Positions 37,398-46,739 of a stretch of 64,000 bases of DNA are shown here, piece by piece (the first letter of the stretch is position 1; each line of letters opens with the position of its first letter). The notes under the pieces are model-generated. The model ran no database searches. It was not told the origin of the DNA and saw only the letters and a list, made by a program, of their open reading frames with translations. Both the position numbers and the translations under genes were made by a program. The DNA is taken from positions 1 to 64,000 of the forward strand of contig JAJRYV010000103.1 in NCBI GenBank assembly GCA_024275575.1, given 5' to 3'. The DNA comes from a bacterium (GTDB taxonomy: Bacteria; Zhuqueibacterota; Zhuqueibacteria; Zhuqueibacterales; Geothermadaptataceae).

Positions 37398-38087
37398 TTA
37401 GTTCTTCGAATTAAATATTTGTAAAAAGGCATTTGAATCAGATAAGTCGTTAAATAGGAAATGCGGATTTTCAGCTTCGAGCTGCGCAGCACTGAAAACA
37501 CCGGTTGCGACTGCCACCGACCAGGCCTGATGCGGCCGTGCACAGGCAATATCACGCGGCGTATCACCGATGATCCAGACCTGATCGCCGCGCGGCACGA
37601 TACCTGTTTTTTGTTGCAGCCGTTCAACCGCATAATTAAACAGCAAATTCCGATCGCCGTTATCATCACCGTAAGCGCCAAAGTCAAAAAATTTATATAA
37701 ATCAAACGCCTCTAGTTTTATCTCTGCACCGCGAGCGAAATTGCCCGTAAGCAATCCGAGGTGCACCTCCGGGATTTCCTGCAATCGTGGCAGCAGTTCA
37801 CCGATTCCCGGACAGATGTACTTTTTGGGATTTGGTTTTTTAATTTCTTCACTTAAAAACTTCAGATAAAGGCTTTTAAACTGGTCTTCTTGCTCTTTTT
37901 GCCATTCGATTTGTCTTGCTGTGCAGGCATTTTTGAAAATAATGCGATCGGTCATTCCGGATAGAGATATCCCCTGCAAACCATCAGGGATATTAAACAC
38001 AGATTCAAATGCGCGTGTCATCGCGCGATAACCGGCGCCACCGGTACTGATCAGCGTTCCATCGATATCAAACAAGAGTATTTTCAT
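37398..38087 (-). CDS. HAD-superfamily phosphatase, phosphoglycolate phosphatase-like
   Basis: The 229-residue protein has all HAD motifs: LLFDIDGTLIST (nucleophile and acid/base aspartates), LGLLTGNF (motif II threonine), the lysine near EIKLEAFDLYKFFDFGAYG, and VWIIGDTPRDIACARPH (motif IV acids). A helical cap follows motif I, as in the phosphoglycolate phosphatase/beta-phosphoglucomutase group. The substrate is not decidable from sequence. Confidence 0.9.
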   Translation of the reverse strand: MKILLFDIDGTLISTGGAGYRAMTRAFESVFNIPDGLQGISLSGMTDRIIFKNACTARQIEWQKEQEDQFKSLYLKFLSEEIKKPNPKKYICPGIGELLPRLQEIPEVHLGLLTGNFARGAEIKLEAFDLYKFFDFGAYGDDNGDRNLLFNYAVERLQQKTGIVPRGDQVWIIGDTPRDIACARPHQAWSVAVATGVFSAAQLEAENPHFLFNDLSDSNAFLQIFNSKN

Positions 38088-38162
38088 TTTAAGCCCGGTT
38101 TTAATGGTGCGGTCCGCAATTCGCTGTAAATGATTACCGCGCCGCGAACGATTATAAAAAAG

Positions 38163-38194
38163 AAAAAACCGCCCTGAATTTTTTATCAGAGCGG
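38163..38194 (-). terminator. Terminator after the prc gene
   Basis: On the minus strand CCGCTCTGA / TCAGGGCGG pair (one G-U) and are followed by six T residues, 110 bases past the Prc stop. Confidence 0.8.
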
Positions 38195-38305
38195 CCAGAA
38201 TTTAAGGTTAATTTTGCTATTTCCAAATTTTCAAAAAACACGGTCAGCGATTCTATGTTTCAGCAATAGATCGACAACTGCCTGCATTCCTGTGGCCCCT
38301 CAGCG

Positions 38306-40396
38306 TTATTTCAAATAACCCGTTAACCCGTCTTTGGAGAAAAGGATCATATCAGCAACGATTCGTGCGCCCTCATCGAGTAGAAAATCATGCATGCTTT
38401 TATCCTTGGGGATTTTATCGCCTTCATTCAACGGCGGCAGTCCCCGCAGCTTTCGGCGCATATTAACACGAGCCAGTTTTTTTCGTTCACTTTGTTTACG
38501 CTCTTTCATTCGGACTGCTTCCACCAGGCTCACAGTTTTATCATTCCTGTCGTTTTTGGCCTTTAGAATATCTTCCCGCAAATATTTAAATTCCAGGTTT
38601 TTTGCCGTGCGGACTTTGTAACGCAGTGAAAGTTTTGGAATATATTTTTTGATATTTCCCTGCCTGCTGAATTTGGCACTACCGATGTGATCCCAGGGTA
38701 ATGCATGTGGCTGTGAAGCCTCACCAAAGTCGTGAATGCCGAATTTTTCCGGGAAAAGAATATCCGGGGTAACGCCTTTGTGCTGTGTGCTGGCGCCGGT
38801 GATACGATAAAACTTGGCGATCGTTAATTTTAGCTGCCCTAACTTATCTTCATCGACACGGCGAACAAAACGTTTCAGCGGGATGAGATTCTGCACCGTG
38901 CCTTTACCAAAAGTCTGATTACCGATGATGATACCACGCTCGTAATCCTGAATCGCTGCTGAAAAAATCTCGGAAGCCGAGGCACTGAAGCCATTCACCA
39001 GGACTGCCAATGGGCCATCATAAAACACGCTCTCATCCGGATCGCGTTCAACCTCGATATCGCCGCCGCTATCGCGCACTTGCACAACCGGCCCTTTTTT
39101 AATGAACAATCCGGTCAGTGAAATGGCTTCGGTTAGAGAGCCGCCACCATTATTTCGCAGATCGATGATGATGCCGTCAATATCTTTCGTGCGCAAGTCA
39201 TCGATTAATTTTATTACATCTCGTGTTGTGCTTTTGTAATCTCTCTCACCGCGGGCGTGGGCTGCAAAATCTGCATAAAAAGTCGGGATGTCGATCACAC
39301 CGAATATGTACTGCCGGCCATCATATTGTAAATGCAAAGTGTCAGCTTTGGCCTCGCTGTCCTCAAGTTTGACTTTATCTCGCACAATACTGATAATACT
39401 CGAGTTGCCGGTGGCTTCTTCGTCGGCCGGAATAATTTGCAAACGCACGATTGAGCCTTTTTTTCCGCGAATTTTCTGTACGACATCGTTGATTTTCCAC
39501 CCGATGACATCGACGATTTCGCCATCTGCTCCCTGGCCGACACCGATAATTTTATCGTTGGCATGCAGCAATCCACTACGGTCTGCTGGGCCGCCGGTAA
39601 CGATAGAAACGACGTTTGTGTATTCACCTTCGCGGTTCAGGCGTGCGCCGATGCCCTCGAGCGACAGACTCATGCGAATGCGAAAATTTTCAGAATTTAT
39701 GGGAGAAAAATAATTGGTATGCGGATCGAATGATTGCGTAAATGCATTCATAAACAATTCAAAAACTTCTTCGCTATCGAGTTCGATAATTGTGCGTTCG
39801 AGGTTTTCATATCGTTTTGTCAACGTTTCCCGAATGCCGTCGTCGTCTTTTTTTGCCAGGCGCAGGTTGAGCGCATCATATTTCACTTTTTTACGCCAGA
39901 GCTCATCGAGGGTCGCTTTATCCGCCGGCCACGGTTCATCTTCCCGATCATATTTGTATGATTCATCGACCGTAAAATCGAACTCCAGCGCCAACTGTTC
40001 TTTTGCATAAGCGATGCGTTCCTGCACCCGTTCTTTAAAAACATTAAACATGTAGAAAACCGGCCCCAACCGGCCATCACGCAGCAAATTATCGAACTGG
40101 TTGCGAAATTGCTCAAATGCTTTAATATCACTCTGGTAAAAATACTGACGATTGGGATCGAGTGTTTCGGATATATATTGGTCAAAAATAATTGACGATA
40201 GGGAATCTGTCAGGCTTTGGTGGTTATAATGATACCGCGAAAGACTGTACGCGAGTTTGCTTGCGACAGCAGCGTGATGATATTCAGGCTTCACCTGTTC
40301 ATTACGGGAGGCATGCAAGCTCGACAGCAGCAGCAATACCGCGATGAATTGGATCGTGAAATATCTGATTATATGCTTAGTCTGGCCTTTCAACAT
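38306..40396 (-). CDS. prc: Tail-specific carboxy-terminal processing protease (S41, Prc type)
   Basis: A 696-residue exported protease (signal near residues 10-30). Order: N-terminal helical domain, PDZ domain (LSLEGIGARLNREGEYTNVV, GPADRSGLLHANDKIIGVGQ), then the S41 core with DGIIIDLRNNGGGSLTEAI, catalytic serine in GFSASASEIFSAA and lysine in FGKGTVQNLIPL, and a C-terminal Prc extension. Length and extra domains match Prc/Tsp, which degrades proteins with exposed C-termini and trims envelope proteins. GGAG precedes ATG at 40396. It lies 91 bases after comEC on the same strand. Confidence 0.94.
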   Translation of the reverse strand: MLKGQTKHIIRYFTIQFIAVLLLLSSLHASRNEQVKPEYHHAAVASKLAYSLSRYHYNHQSLTDSLSSIIFDQYISETLDPNRQYFYQSDIKAFEQFRNQFDNLLRDGRLGPVFYMFNVFKERVQERIAYAKEQLALEFDFTVDESYKYDREDEPWPADKATLDELWRKKVKYDALNLRLAKKDDDGIRETLTKRYENLERTIIELDSEEVFELFMNAFTQSFDPHTNYFSPINSENFRIRMSLSLEGIGARLNREGEYTNVVSIVTGGPADRSGLLHANDKIIGVGQGADGEIVDVIGWKINDVVQKIRGKKGSIVRLQIIPADEEATGNSSIISIVRDKVKLEDSEAKADTLHLQYDGRQYIFGVIDIPTFYADFAAHARGERDYKSTTRDVIKLIDDLRTKDIDGIIIDLRNNGGGSLTEAISLTGLFIKKGPVVQVRDSGGDIEVERDPDESVFYDGPLAVLVNGFSASASEIFSAAIQDYERGIIIGNQTFGKGTVQNLIPLKRFVRRVDEDKLGQLKLTIAKFYRITGASTQHKGVTPDILFPEKFGIHDFGEASQPHALPWDHIGSAKFSRQGNIKKYIPKLSLRYKVRTAKNLEFKYLREDILKAKNDRNDKTVSLVEAVRMKERKQSERKKLARVNMRRKLRGLPPLNEGDKIPKDKSMHDFLLDEGARIVADMILFSKDGLTGYLK

Positions 40397-40487
40397 GGAC
40401 TCCTGTCTTCTTTATAATTATCAAAAATTTTTGTCATGGTTATAGCAACAATGCTTTTTAAGCGAATTATTCCTTTTAAAACAAATA

Positions 40488-42941
40488 TTAATTTACTATT
40501 CGCCACAATCGCAGACCATCTGTAGCAAATTGTAAAGCGCCCTCAAAATCAGTGCGTGCCATGCGGATTGACCTCTGAGAATAGCGTTCAATAATCTCCG
40601 TCGCAGGGTGGTTAAATTTGTTGAACGCACCGGCTGAAATCGTCACCCATTCAGGCCGCACCTGTTGCAAAAACGGCAAACCAGAAGAAGTCCGGCTACC
40701 GTGATGCCCGGTTTTAAGCAAATCCGATATCAGAAAATCGCCGAACTGCAGCAATTCATCTTCCCCGGCAAGCTCGGTATCGCCGCCAAACAGCATTGAG
40801 CATTTTCCGTATTGTAATTTTAGAACGAGCGAAGCCTGGTTCCAGTTTCGCTTTATTTTTGCCATGGCCGGATGCGGCCCCAGCACATAAAATATCGCCG
40901 GGGCAAATTCTTCCAATATATCGCCACGCCGAACAATTTTAATTTCTGTCCCGTTGGCAGCCATGCGTTTGACAAGTCCGCGGAATGCTTTATCCAAATA
41001 TGAAGTATCAGCAAAAACAGCGCAATGAACAGGAATTTTTCGGGCCAGAAAGCCAAACCCGCCATAATGGTCCATATGCGGATGGCTAATGACAGCCATG
41101 TCAATTTGCTCAATACCCGCTTTGCGCAGAAACGGCAGAATAACTTTTTCGCCGGCGTCATACCTGTGTGAGGCCGGGCCGGCATCGATCAGCATAATTT
41201 TTTTCCCGGGAAAAATGATAGCTGTGGCGTCGCCCTGACCGATGTCGAGTACGGTAATTTTGATATTTCGATCATCCTTGGAAAAATTTTGCGACCAGAT
41301 TTGCCAATTGAGCGAAGCAAACGCAGCAAATAACAACACGAAACGCAACCCTGCTTTTTGCCATTCCAGCAGACAAATTATAAAAAGAAGTGTTACGACA
41401 ATATAAAAAGGATGTGGATAAAAATCAACAATACTCAAGCCGTGAATCGAAGCGAAAAATATAGAAGTATTGAGGATAAAATGCATGATTGCATCAATCG
41501 CGTTACCGACATATGCTGCAGCAAAAGGTGAAAAAGAATATAAAATGAATGTTGGAACAGCGATGATAATCATTAAAAATATGCCCGGGATCACAATCAG
41601 ATTCGCAATGAAGCTGATAAATGAGAAACGGCCGAAATGAAAAAAAATAAATGGTGCCGTTCCCAGTTGCGCAGAAAGTGTGACCAGAAAAAGCGCCGGG
41701 AAATATCTCAGGAGGTGAAACCGGAGCCCGGTTTTTGCCAACAATCCGCCAAATCCGGAAGTGAGCGGCAAGCATTTTAAAATTGCGGCAACGGCTTCAA
41801 ATTGCCATAAAAACTCACCAAATTTGCAGGAGCGAAAAAGCTTTTCCAGTTTTGCATAAAAGTACAGAATTCCGGCTACTGCCGAAAACGACAATTGAAA
41901 CCCCACGGCGAAAAGTTCCCGGGGATTGATCGCCAAAACGATCAGGGCGGAAAGCGCCAGCAGAGAAAATCCATCCATTGAGCGGTCACGCAGGCGGGCA
42001 AAAGTGAAAACTGAAAACATGATCGCTGCACGGAAGACCGGCGTTTTCAACCCGGCGAACATGGCAAAAGCCCAAACGACAAGCATGGCGAAGCAATCTC
42101 GAGGAAGGCGCGGCAGCCGGAAAATCGCTGCCAGTATGTAAGCCAGCAGAACGATAAAACCCACATGTAAACCCGAAATTGCCAACACGTGTATGATACC
42201 AATTTGCGAAAAAACATCGATGATTTGCGGATCGATCATGTCGCGGTCACCGATAAATAGCCCACGCAAAATCGGCGCTGTTTCTGCATCGGTGACAATT
42301 TGAATGATATGCCATAGCTTCGCCCGTGCATGCGCCAGCATTCGGTTGACCCCGCCGCTTTCGTTATCCAATTCCACCACGATGGCGCCGTCTTTTCGCA
42401 GCTTGATCAGTCCGCCAATCTTTCTCGAATCTAAATAACGACGATAATCAAAACCACCGGGATAGGCCGGTGCTTTTGGCTGAACCCAGTTGCCGTGCAA
42501 AATCAGTTTGCAAAAAGGCTGATAGTTGGTGGGGAACATCCGGCTGGTAACTCGCACCAGTCCTTTTTCCCGGCGCCATTGGCTATCGAGTTTCACCGCC
42601 TGTATCGCAAAATCAAAACGGAAGCGCTCATTCTTCAATGACACCTCGCTTGCCAGGCGTCCGGCGACTGTAATTTGGGCAAAGTTGGGGTAATTTCCCA
42701 GATGATTAAATTGAAGATTTTTTTGAAATTGACGAGACGTTGCCAGTGCAGAAAACACGACAGCGCAGCCAACAAGCCAGGTGGCAGGTTGAGAAAAGCG
42801 GCGCAATACCAGGCTTGCAAGGGAAAAACCGGCTGCAGTAATTATCGCGGTACTGACAGGCAGTGCAGGATGGAAAAAGTGATCTGTTAATATACCGACG
42901 ACAAAACAGAGCGCTAAAAATATCACCGGGTAGCGTTTCAT
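40488..42941 (-). CDS. comEC: ComEC/Rec2 DNA-uptake channel protein
   Basis: About 817 residues: two N-terminal membrane helices and a DUF4131 domain, a central multi-helix competence domain (FIGDRDMIDPQIIDVFSQIGIIH, LAISGLHVGFIVLL), and a C-terminal metallo-beta-lactamase domain (VLDIGQGDATAI, ISHPHMDHYGGFGF, LKTGHHGSRTSS). ComEC carries single-stranded DNA across the inner membrane in transformation; the lactamase-like domain is thought to degrade the second strand. The inner MKRYPVIFL start at 42941 is preferred over ATG 42980 because it starts the first helix directly. Confidence 0.93.
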   Translation of the reverse strand: MKRYPVIFLALCFVVGILTDHFFHPALPVSTAIITAAGFSLASLVLRRFSQPATWLVGCAVVFSALATSRQFQKNLQFNHLGNYPNFAQITVAGRLASEVSLKNERFRFDFAIQAVKLDSQWRREKGLVRVTSRMFPTNYQPFCKLILHGNWVQPKAPAYPGGFDYRRYLDSRKIGGLIKLRKDGAIVVELDNESGGVNRMLAHARAKLWHIIQIVTDAETAPILRGLFIGDRDMIDPQIIDVFSQIGIIHVLAISGLHVGFIVLLAYILAAIFRLPRLPRDCFAMLVVWAFAMFAGLKTPVFRAAIMFSVFTFARLRDRSMDGFSLLALSALIVLAINPRELFAVGFQLSFSAVAGILYFYAKLEKLFRSCKFGEFLWQFEAVAAILKCLPLTSGFGGLLAKTGLRFHLLRYFPALFLVTLSAQLGTAPFIFFHFGRFSFISFIANLIVIPGIFLMIIIAVPTFILYSFSPFAAAYVGNAIDAIMHFILNTSIFFASIHGLSIVDFYPHPFYIVVTLLFIICLLEWQKAGLRFVLLFAAFASLNWQIWSQNFSKDDRNIKITVLDIGQGDATAIIFPGKKIMLIDAGPASHRYDAGEKVILPFLRKAGIEQIDMAVISHPHMDHYGGFGFLARKIPVHCAVFADTSYLDKAFRGLVKRMAANGTEIKIVRRGDILEEFAPAIFYVLGPHPAMAKIKRNWNQASLVLKLQYGKCSMLFGGDTELAGEDELLQFGDFLISDLLKTGHHGSRTSSGLPFLQQVRPEWVTISAGAFNKFNHPATEIIERYSQRSIRMARTDFEGALQFATDGLRLWRIVN

Positions 42942-43051
42942 GAAAACTTCAGAATTTAGCATGAATATTAGTTGATGCACAGCGCAGAAAGGGGTCCCTG
43001 AAATTCATTTGAATATACACAATTATCCAATTGAGAAGCCATAAAAAAATA

Positions 43052-43087
43052 AAAACCCCGGCAGCATGGCTGTACTGCCGGGGTTTT
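43052..43087. terminator. Strong terminator after glnA
   Basis: Perfect 13-base stem AAAACCCCGGCAG / CTGCCGGGGTTTT with a ten-base loop and flanking A/T runs, 28 bases past the glnA stop. Confidence 0.92.
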
Positions 43088-43114
43088 GTTGATCGGAGGA
43101 TTTAGCAATAAACC

Positions 43115-44533
43115 CTATATATCATAATACAACTCAAATTCGTGCGGATGCGGGCGCAAGCGAATCGGGTCGACTTCATTTTCCCGCTTGTAGGCGATCC
43201 AGGTCTCGATAACATCTTCTGTAAAAACATCGCCTTGCAGCAAGAAGTCGTTATCATTTTCCAGGGCTGTCAATGCCTCGTCGAGGCTGGCCGGGGTTGA
43301 GGGAACGCCGGCCAGCTCTTCCGGTGAGAGATCGTAAATATCTTTGTCGAGCGGCTCTCCGGGATGAATTTTATTTTTAATGCCATCGACACCGGCCATC
43401 AACATGGCGCTGAATGCGAGATAAGGATTGCATGACGGATCCGGGCAGCGAAACTCGATACGTTTGGCTTTCGGACTGTTGGAATACATGGGAATACGAC
43501 ATGAGGCCGAACGGTTGCGCATGGAATAGGCAAGGTTGACTGGCGCTTCATAACCCGGAACGAGTCGTTTGAATGAATTCGTCGTCGGGTTGGTCAACGC
43601 GATCAACGCCTGCGCGTGCTTCAGCAAACCACCGATGTAATACAGCGCTGTTTCGCTGAGGCCTGCATAGCCGGAACCGGCAAACAGCGGCTCGCCATTT
43701 TTCCACAAACTCTGATGCACGTGCATGCCCGAACCATTATCGTTGTATAACGGTTTGGGCATAAAAGTCACGGTTTTGCCATGTTTGAATGCGACATTTT
43801 TGATGATGTATTTATACATTTGCAGATGGTCAGCCATCTCCACCAGGGGGCCATATTTGAGGTCGATCTCTGCCTGGCCACCGGTTGCCACTTCGTGGTG
43901 GTGGGCTTCCACCTCGAGACCGCAATCGATCATCGTCATCACCATTTCGCTGCGCATATCGTGAAATTTATCAAACGGCGGCAGTGGGAAATAGCCCTCT
44001 TTATAGCGTGGTTTATAGCCGAGATTCGGGCCTTCATCTTTGCCGGAATTCCAGCGTCCTTCGACTGAATCGAGATAATAAAAGCCGGAGTGTTCATTAG
44101 TCTGAAAACGCACATCGTCAAAAATAAAAAATTCCGCCTCGGGGCCAAAATAGGCCATGTCTGCGACCCCGGACGCCTGCACATAAGCCTCGGCTTTCTG
44201 TGCAATATTGCGCGGGCAACGGGAATATTTTTCTTTGGTGATGGGATCGACAACATCACAAATCATGATCAGTGCTTTGGGATTCATAAATGGGTCGATC
44301 ACCGCTGTGCTCGGGTCCGGAACGATGATCATATCACTTTCGTTGATCACTTGCCAGCCGCGGATGCTGGAGCCATCGAAACCGATACCGTTTTCGAAAA
44401 TATCTTCACCGAGCAAGGAAACAGGCACTGAAAAATGCTGCCAGAGTCCGGGAAAATCCATGAAACGTAAATCTAAAATTTTGGCATCGCTTTCTTTTAC
44501 CAATGCGAATACATCGCGGGTTGTCTTAGCCAT
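43115..44533 (-). CDS. glnA: Glutamine synthetase type I
   Basis: The 472-residue enzyme makes glutamine from glutamate, ammonia and ATP. Family segments are clear: [79 protein letters not shown] and the [19 protein letters not shown] active-site region. Length fits GS-I. ATG at 44533 has a GGAGG box 8-9 bases before it; the 19-residue upward extension is not needed. It is the last gene of a glnB-glnA transcript with sigma-54-type control. Confidence 0.97.
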   Translation of the reverse strand: MAKTTRDVFALVKESDAKILDLRFMDFPGLWQHFSVPVSLLGEDIFENGIGFDGSSIRGWQVINESDMIIVPDPSTAVIDPFMNPKALIMICDVVDPITKEKYSRCPRNIAQKAEAYVQASGVADMAYFGPEAEFFIFDDVRFQTNEHSGFYYLDSVEGRWNSGKDEGPNLGYKPRYKEGYFPLPPFDKFHDMRSEMVMTMIDCGLEVEAHHHEVATGGQAEIDLKYGPLVEMADHLQMYKYIIKNVAFKHGKTVTFMPKPLYNDNGSGMHVHQSLWKNGEPLFAGSGYAGLSETALYYIGGLLKHAQALIALTNPTTNSFKRLVPGYEAPVNLAYSMRNRSASCRIPMYSNSPKAKRIEFRCPDPSCNPYLAFSAMLMAGVDGIKNKIHPGEPLDKDIYDLSPEELAGVPSTPASLDEALTALENDNDFLLQGDVFTEDVIETWIAYKRENEVDPIRLRPHPHEFELYYDI

Positions 44534-44638
44534 GATATTTTTCCTCCAAAAGTGGAAATTTATTAATTTAAAATTGTTAGTTATATTCAAATTTCAAGTC
44601 TGATCAACACTCAATTATCGGAAAGTCCCGTGCTTTAA

Positions 44639-44981
44639 TTAGCCGATAGCCTCTCTTCCGCTATCACCGGTGCGAATACGAATACACTGTTCAAGATTTT
44701 GAATAAAAATTTTTCCATCGCCAACTTTGCCGGTTTTTGTGCCTTTAATGATGGCGTCAATCGTCGGTTGTAAATAGGGTTCGTTCATCGCAATTTCCAA
44801 CCTGATCCGCTTGAGCAGATCGACCTCATAACCACTGCCGCGGTACTCTTCGTGGTAACCCGGTTCCTCGCCGCAGCCCAGCGCATTTGTGACGGAAATT
44901 TTAAAAACCTGTACATCTAAAGAGGGCTTGCTTTAGTGAGTTTAATTTATCCGAGTGAATGCAGGTGATAACCAATTTCAT
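44639..44981 (-). pseudogene. glnB: PII nitrogen regulatory protein gene interrupted by one extra base
   Basis: The first frame starts at ATG 44981 and reads MKLVITCIHSDKLNSLKQAL then F-R and soon a stop. From about 44925 the +1 frame gives DVQVFKISVTNALGCGEEPG, HEEYRGSGYEVDLLKRIRLE with the T-loop tyrosine of the uridylylation site, GTKTGKVGDGKIFI and EQCIRIRTGDSGREAIG. Dropping one A after CTCTTT joins them as ...QALFDVQVF..., a full 113-residue PII. PII senses 2-oxoglutarate and ATP/ADP and controls GS and NtrB-type kinases. The extra base may be a sequencing error, a true mutation, or a +1 frameshift site (UUU followed by the often rare codon AGA). glnA starts 105 bases on. Confidence 0.8.
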
Positions 44982-45079
44982 TTATTCACACTTCTCGCTG
45001 AAAATTCAACATAAACATCCACCTCAGGATTTCCGTGAGACTACATACCGCATTATGAATCATCGTCCCCCAGCTTTTC

Positions 45080-45094
45080 ACAAGCATTGTGCCA
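45080..45094 (-). promoter_or_regulatory. Sigma-54-type promoter for glnB-glnA
   Basis: On the minus strand TGGCAC-AATGC-TTGT matches the -24/-12 consensus TGGCAC-N5-TTGC except for the last base; GG and the -12 pair are ten bases apart as required. It lies about 100 bases before the glnB ATG, and the adjacent gene encodes a sigma-54 activator. Confidence 0.65.
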
Positions 45095-45195
45095 AAGAAA
45101 AAAAATCACTTTTAGCGTAAGACAACATTTATATAAACAAATATTTATTAACAAAACGGCTATTCGGGCATGATTTCCGGTTAACCTGTTTCTAC

Positions 45196-45231
45196 TGCCC
45201 TGAAATATACATTTCTGTACAAATCAGGGCA
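45196..45231. promoter_or_regulatory. 36-bp palindrome at enhancer position for the glnBA promoter
   Basis: TGCCCTGA (45196-45203) and TCAGGGCA (45224-45231) are exact complements, and the interior keeps partial symmetry (TATACA / TGTACA). Its centre is about 130 bases upstream of the -12 element, the usual distance for an upstream activator site of NtrC-type proteins. Its sequence differs from the enteric NtrC site. Confidence 0.6.
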
Positions 45232-45319
45232 ATCGACATGCTGGCGAGAAGGTAATTGGGCAGGCAATTTTTACAAAAAAACGTTCGGGGTATTGAAATG
45301 TATTGCATGGGGATGGTTG

Positions 45320-46720
45320 TTAAAGCCCGTATTTTTCAATGCGGTTGCGCAGCGTATTGCGGTGAATTCCCAGAATTTTTGCAGCTTGAACCTGGTTGCC
45401 CGCTGTTTTTTGCAGAACTTTGGCGATGAGTAATTTTTCGACTTCCGGCCAGAGTTTGGTGCCGGATTTTTTATCAATTATCTGCTCGACGAGCTGATCC
45501 AAAGCGGCTTTTTCGTCAAAAACGTTTTCTTCACATTTTTCGACGGCATTCTGCGAAAGGTCGATTTCATCTGCCGTAATAAAATCTCCTTTTGCCAGCA
45601 CGACTGCACGACGGATGCAATTTTCCAACTCCCGCACATTGCCCGGCCAGGAATGCGCGGTGATTTTTTCCAGCGCTGAGCGATCGATCTCTTTTACACT
45701 TTTTCCCGTCTCATTTGCGTAACGTGCAATAAAATATTTCACCAACGCCGGAATATCAGTCATGCGGTCACGCAATGGTGGCAGTTGAATCGTGATGATG
45801 TTTAGTCGGTAGTATAAATCTTCGCGAAAGCGTTTTTGCCGCATCGCTTCCTCGAGATCGATATGCGTGGCAGCGATCAGTCGAATATTGGTATGAATGT
45901 TTTCTTCACCGCCCAGCCGGCTGATTTCTCCGTGCTGAATCACCCGCAAAATTTTCGCTTGTGTCAGCAGCGACATCTCACCGATTTCATCGAGGAAAAG
46001 TGTGCCGCCGTTGACTTGCTCAAATTTGCCGATGTGCCGATTGCAAGCACCGGTAAAAGCACCTTTTTCATGACCAAAAAGCTCTGATTCGAGCAAATTT
46101 TCCGGCAGTGCGGCGCAGTTGATCTCCAGAAAGGGCTGTTGGGCGCGGCGGCTGTGCTGATAAATAGCCCGCGCCACAAGCTCTTTGCCAGTACCGCTTT
46201 CGCCACGAATGAGAACGGTGACGTCCTGTGCCGCCACTTGTCCTATGCGTTTATAAACTTCCTGCATCGCTTCGGAATTGCCCACGATCAAGTCACCGGC
46301 TTGCACTGGCTCTTTAGCGATAGTGAGGGAAACGGTGCGCCGCATTTGCTCGCTGCTGCGAATTGCTTTTTGCAAAACAAAGCGCATTTTTTCAAGATCA
46401 AACGGCTTGAGCAAATAGTCGAAAGCGCCATTTTTCATCGCGGTGATTGCGGTGTTCAGCGTGCCGAAAGCGGTCATTAAAATGATGGGCACACGGGCGT
46501 TGATCGCACGCATTTCGATTAGTGCTTCGAGACCGCTCAAACCCGGCATTTTGATATCCATCACCACCACATCGGGCTGCGCTTCCTGCAATAATTTGAC
46601 GCCCGATCGGCCGTCTTGCGCGGAAATGACCACGTATTCCGGCGGCAATATTTTTTTGAAAGAGTAGTGGATATTGACTTCGTCATCGACGATCAAAATT
46701 GTATATTTATCTGTTTTCAT
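45320..46720 (-). CDS. Sigma-54-dependent response regulator, NtrC family
   Basis: The 466-residue protein has a receiver domain (LIVDDE, phosphoacceptor Asp55 in [13 protein letters not shown] lysine), an AAA+ domain with [15 protein letters not shown], the sigma-54 contact loop [25 protein letters not shown] and an arginine-finger region, and a Fis-type helix-turn-helix ([19 protein letters not shown]). It should open sigma-54 promoters; the nearest is that of glnB-glnA 240 bases downstream. ATG at 46720 follows an AAAGGTG box and begins just before the receiver. It is 19 bases after the kinase gene. Confidence 0.95.
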   Translation of the reverse strand: MKTDKYTILIVDDEVNIHYSFKKILPPEYVVISAQDGRSGVKLLQEAQPDVVVMDIKMPGLSGLEALIEMRAINARVPIILMTAFGTLNTAITAMKNGAFDYLLKPFDLEKMRFVLQKAIRSSEQMRRTVSLTIAKEPVQAGDLIVGNSEAMQEVYKRIGQVAAQDVTVLIRGESGTGKELVARAIYQHSRRAQQPFLEINCAALPENLLESELFGHEKGAFTGACNRHIGKFEQVNGGTLFLDEIGEMSLLTQAKILRVIQHGEISRLGGEENIHTNIRLIAATHIDLEEAMRQKRFREDLYYRLNIITIQLPPLRDRMTDIPALVKYFIARYANETGKSVKEIDRSALEKITAHSWPGNVRELENCIRRAVVLAKGDFITADEIDLSQNAVEKCEENVFDEKAALDQLVEQIIDKKSGTKLWPEVEKLLIAKVLQKTAGNQVQAAKILGIHRNTLRNRIEKYGL

Positions 46721-46739
46721 CACCTTTAATTTTCCGTAT

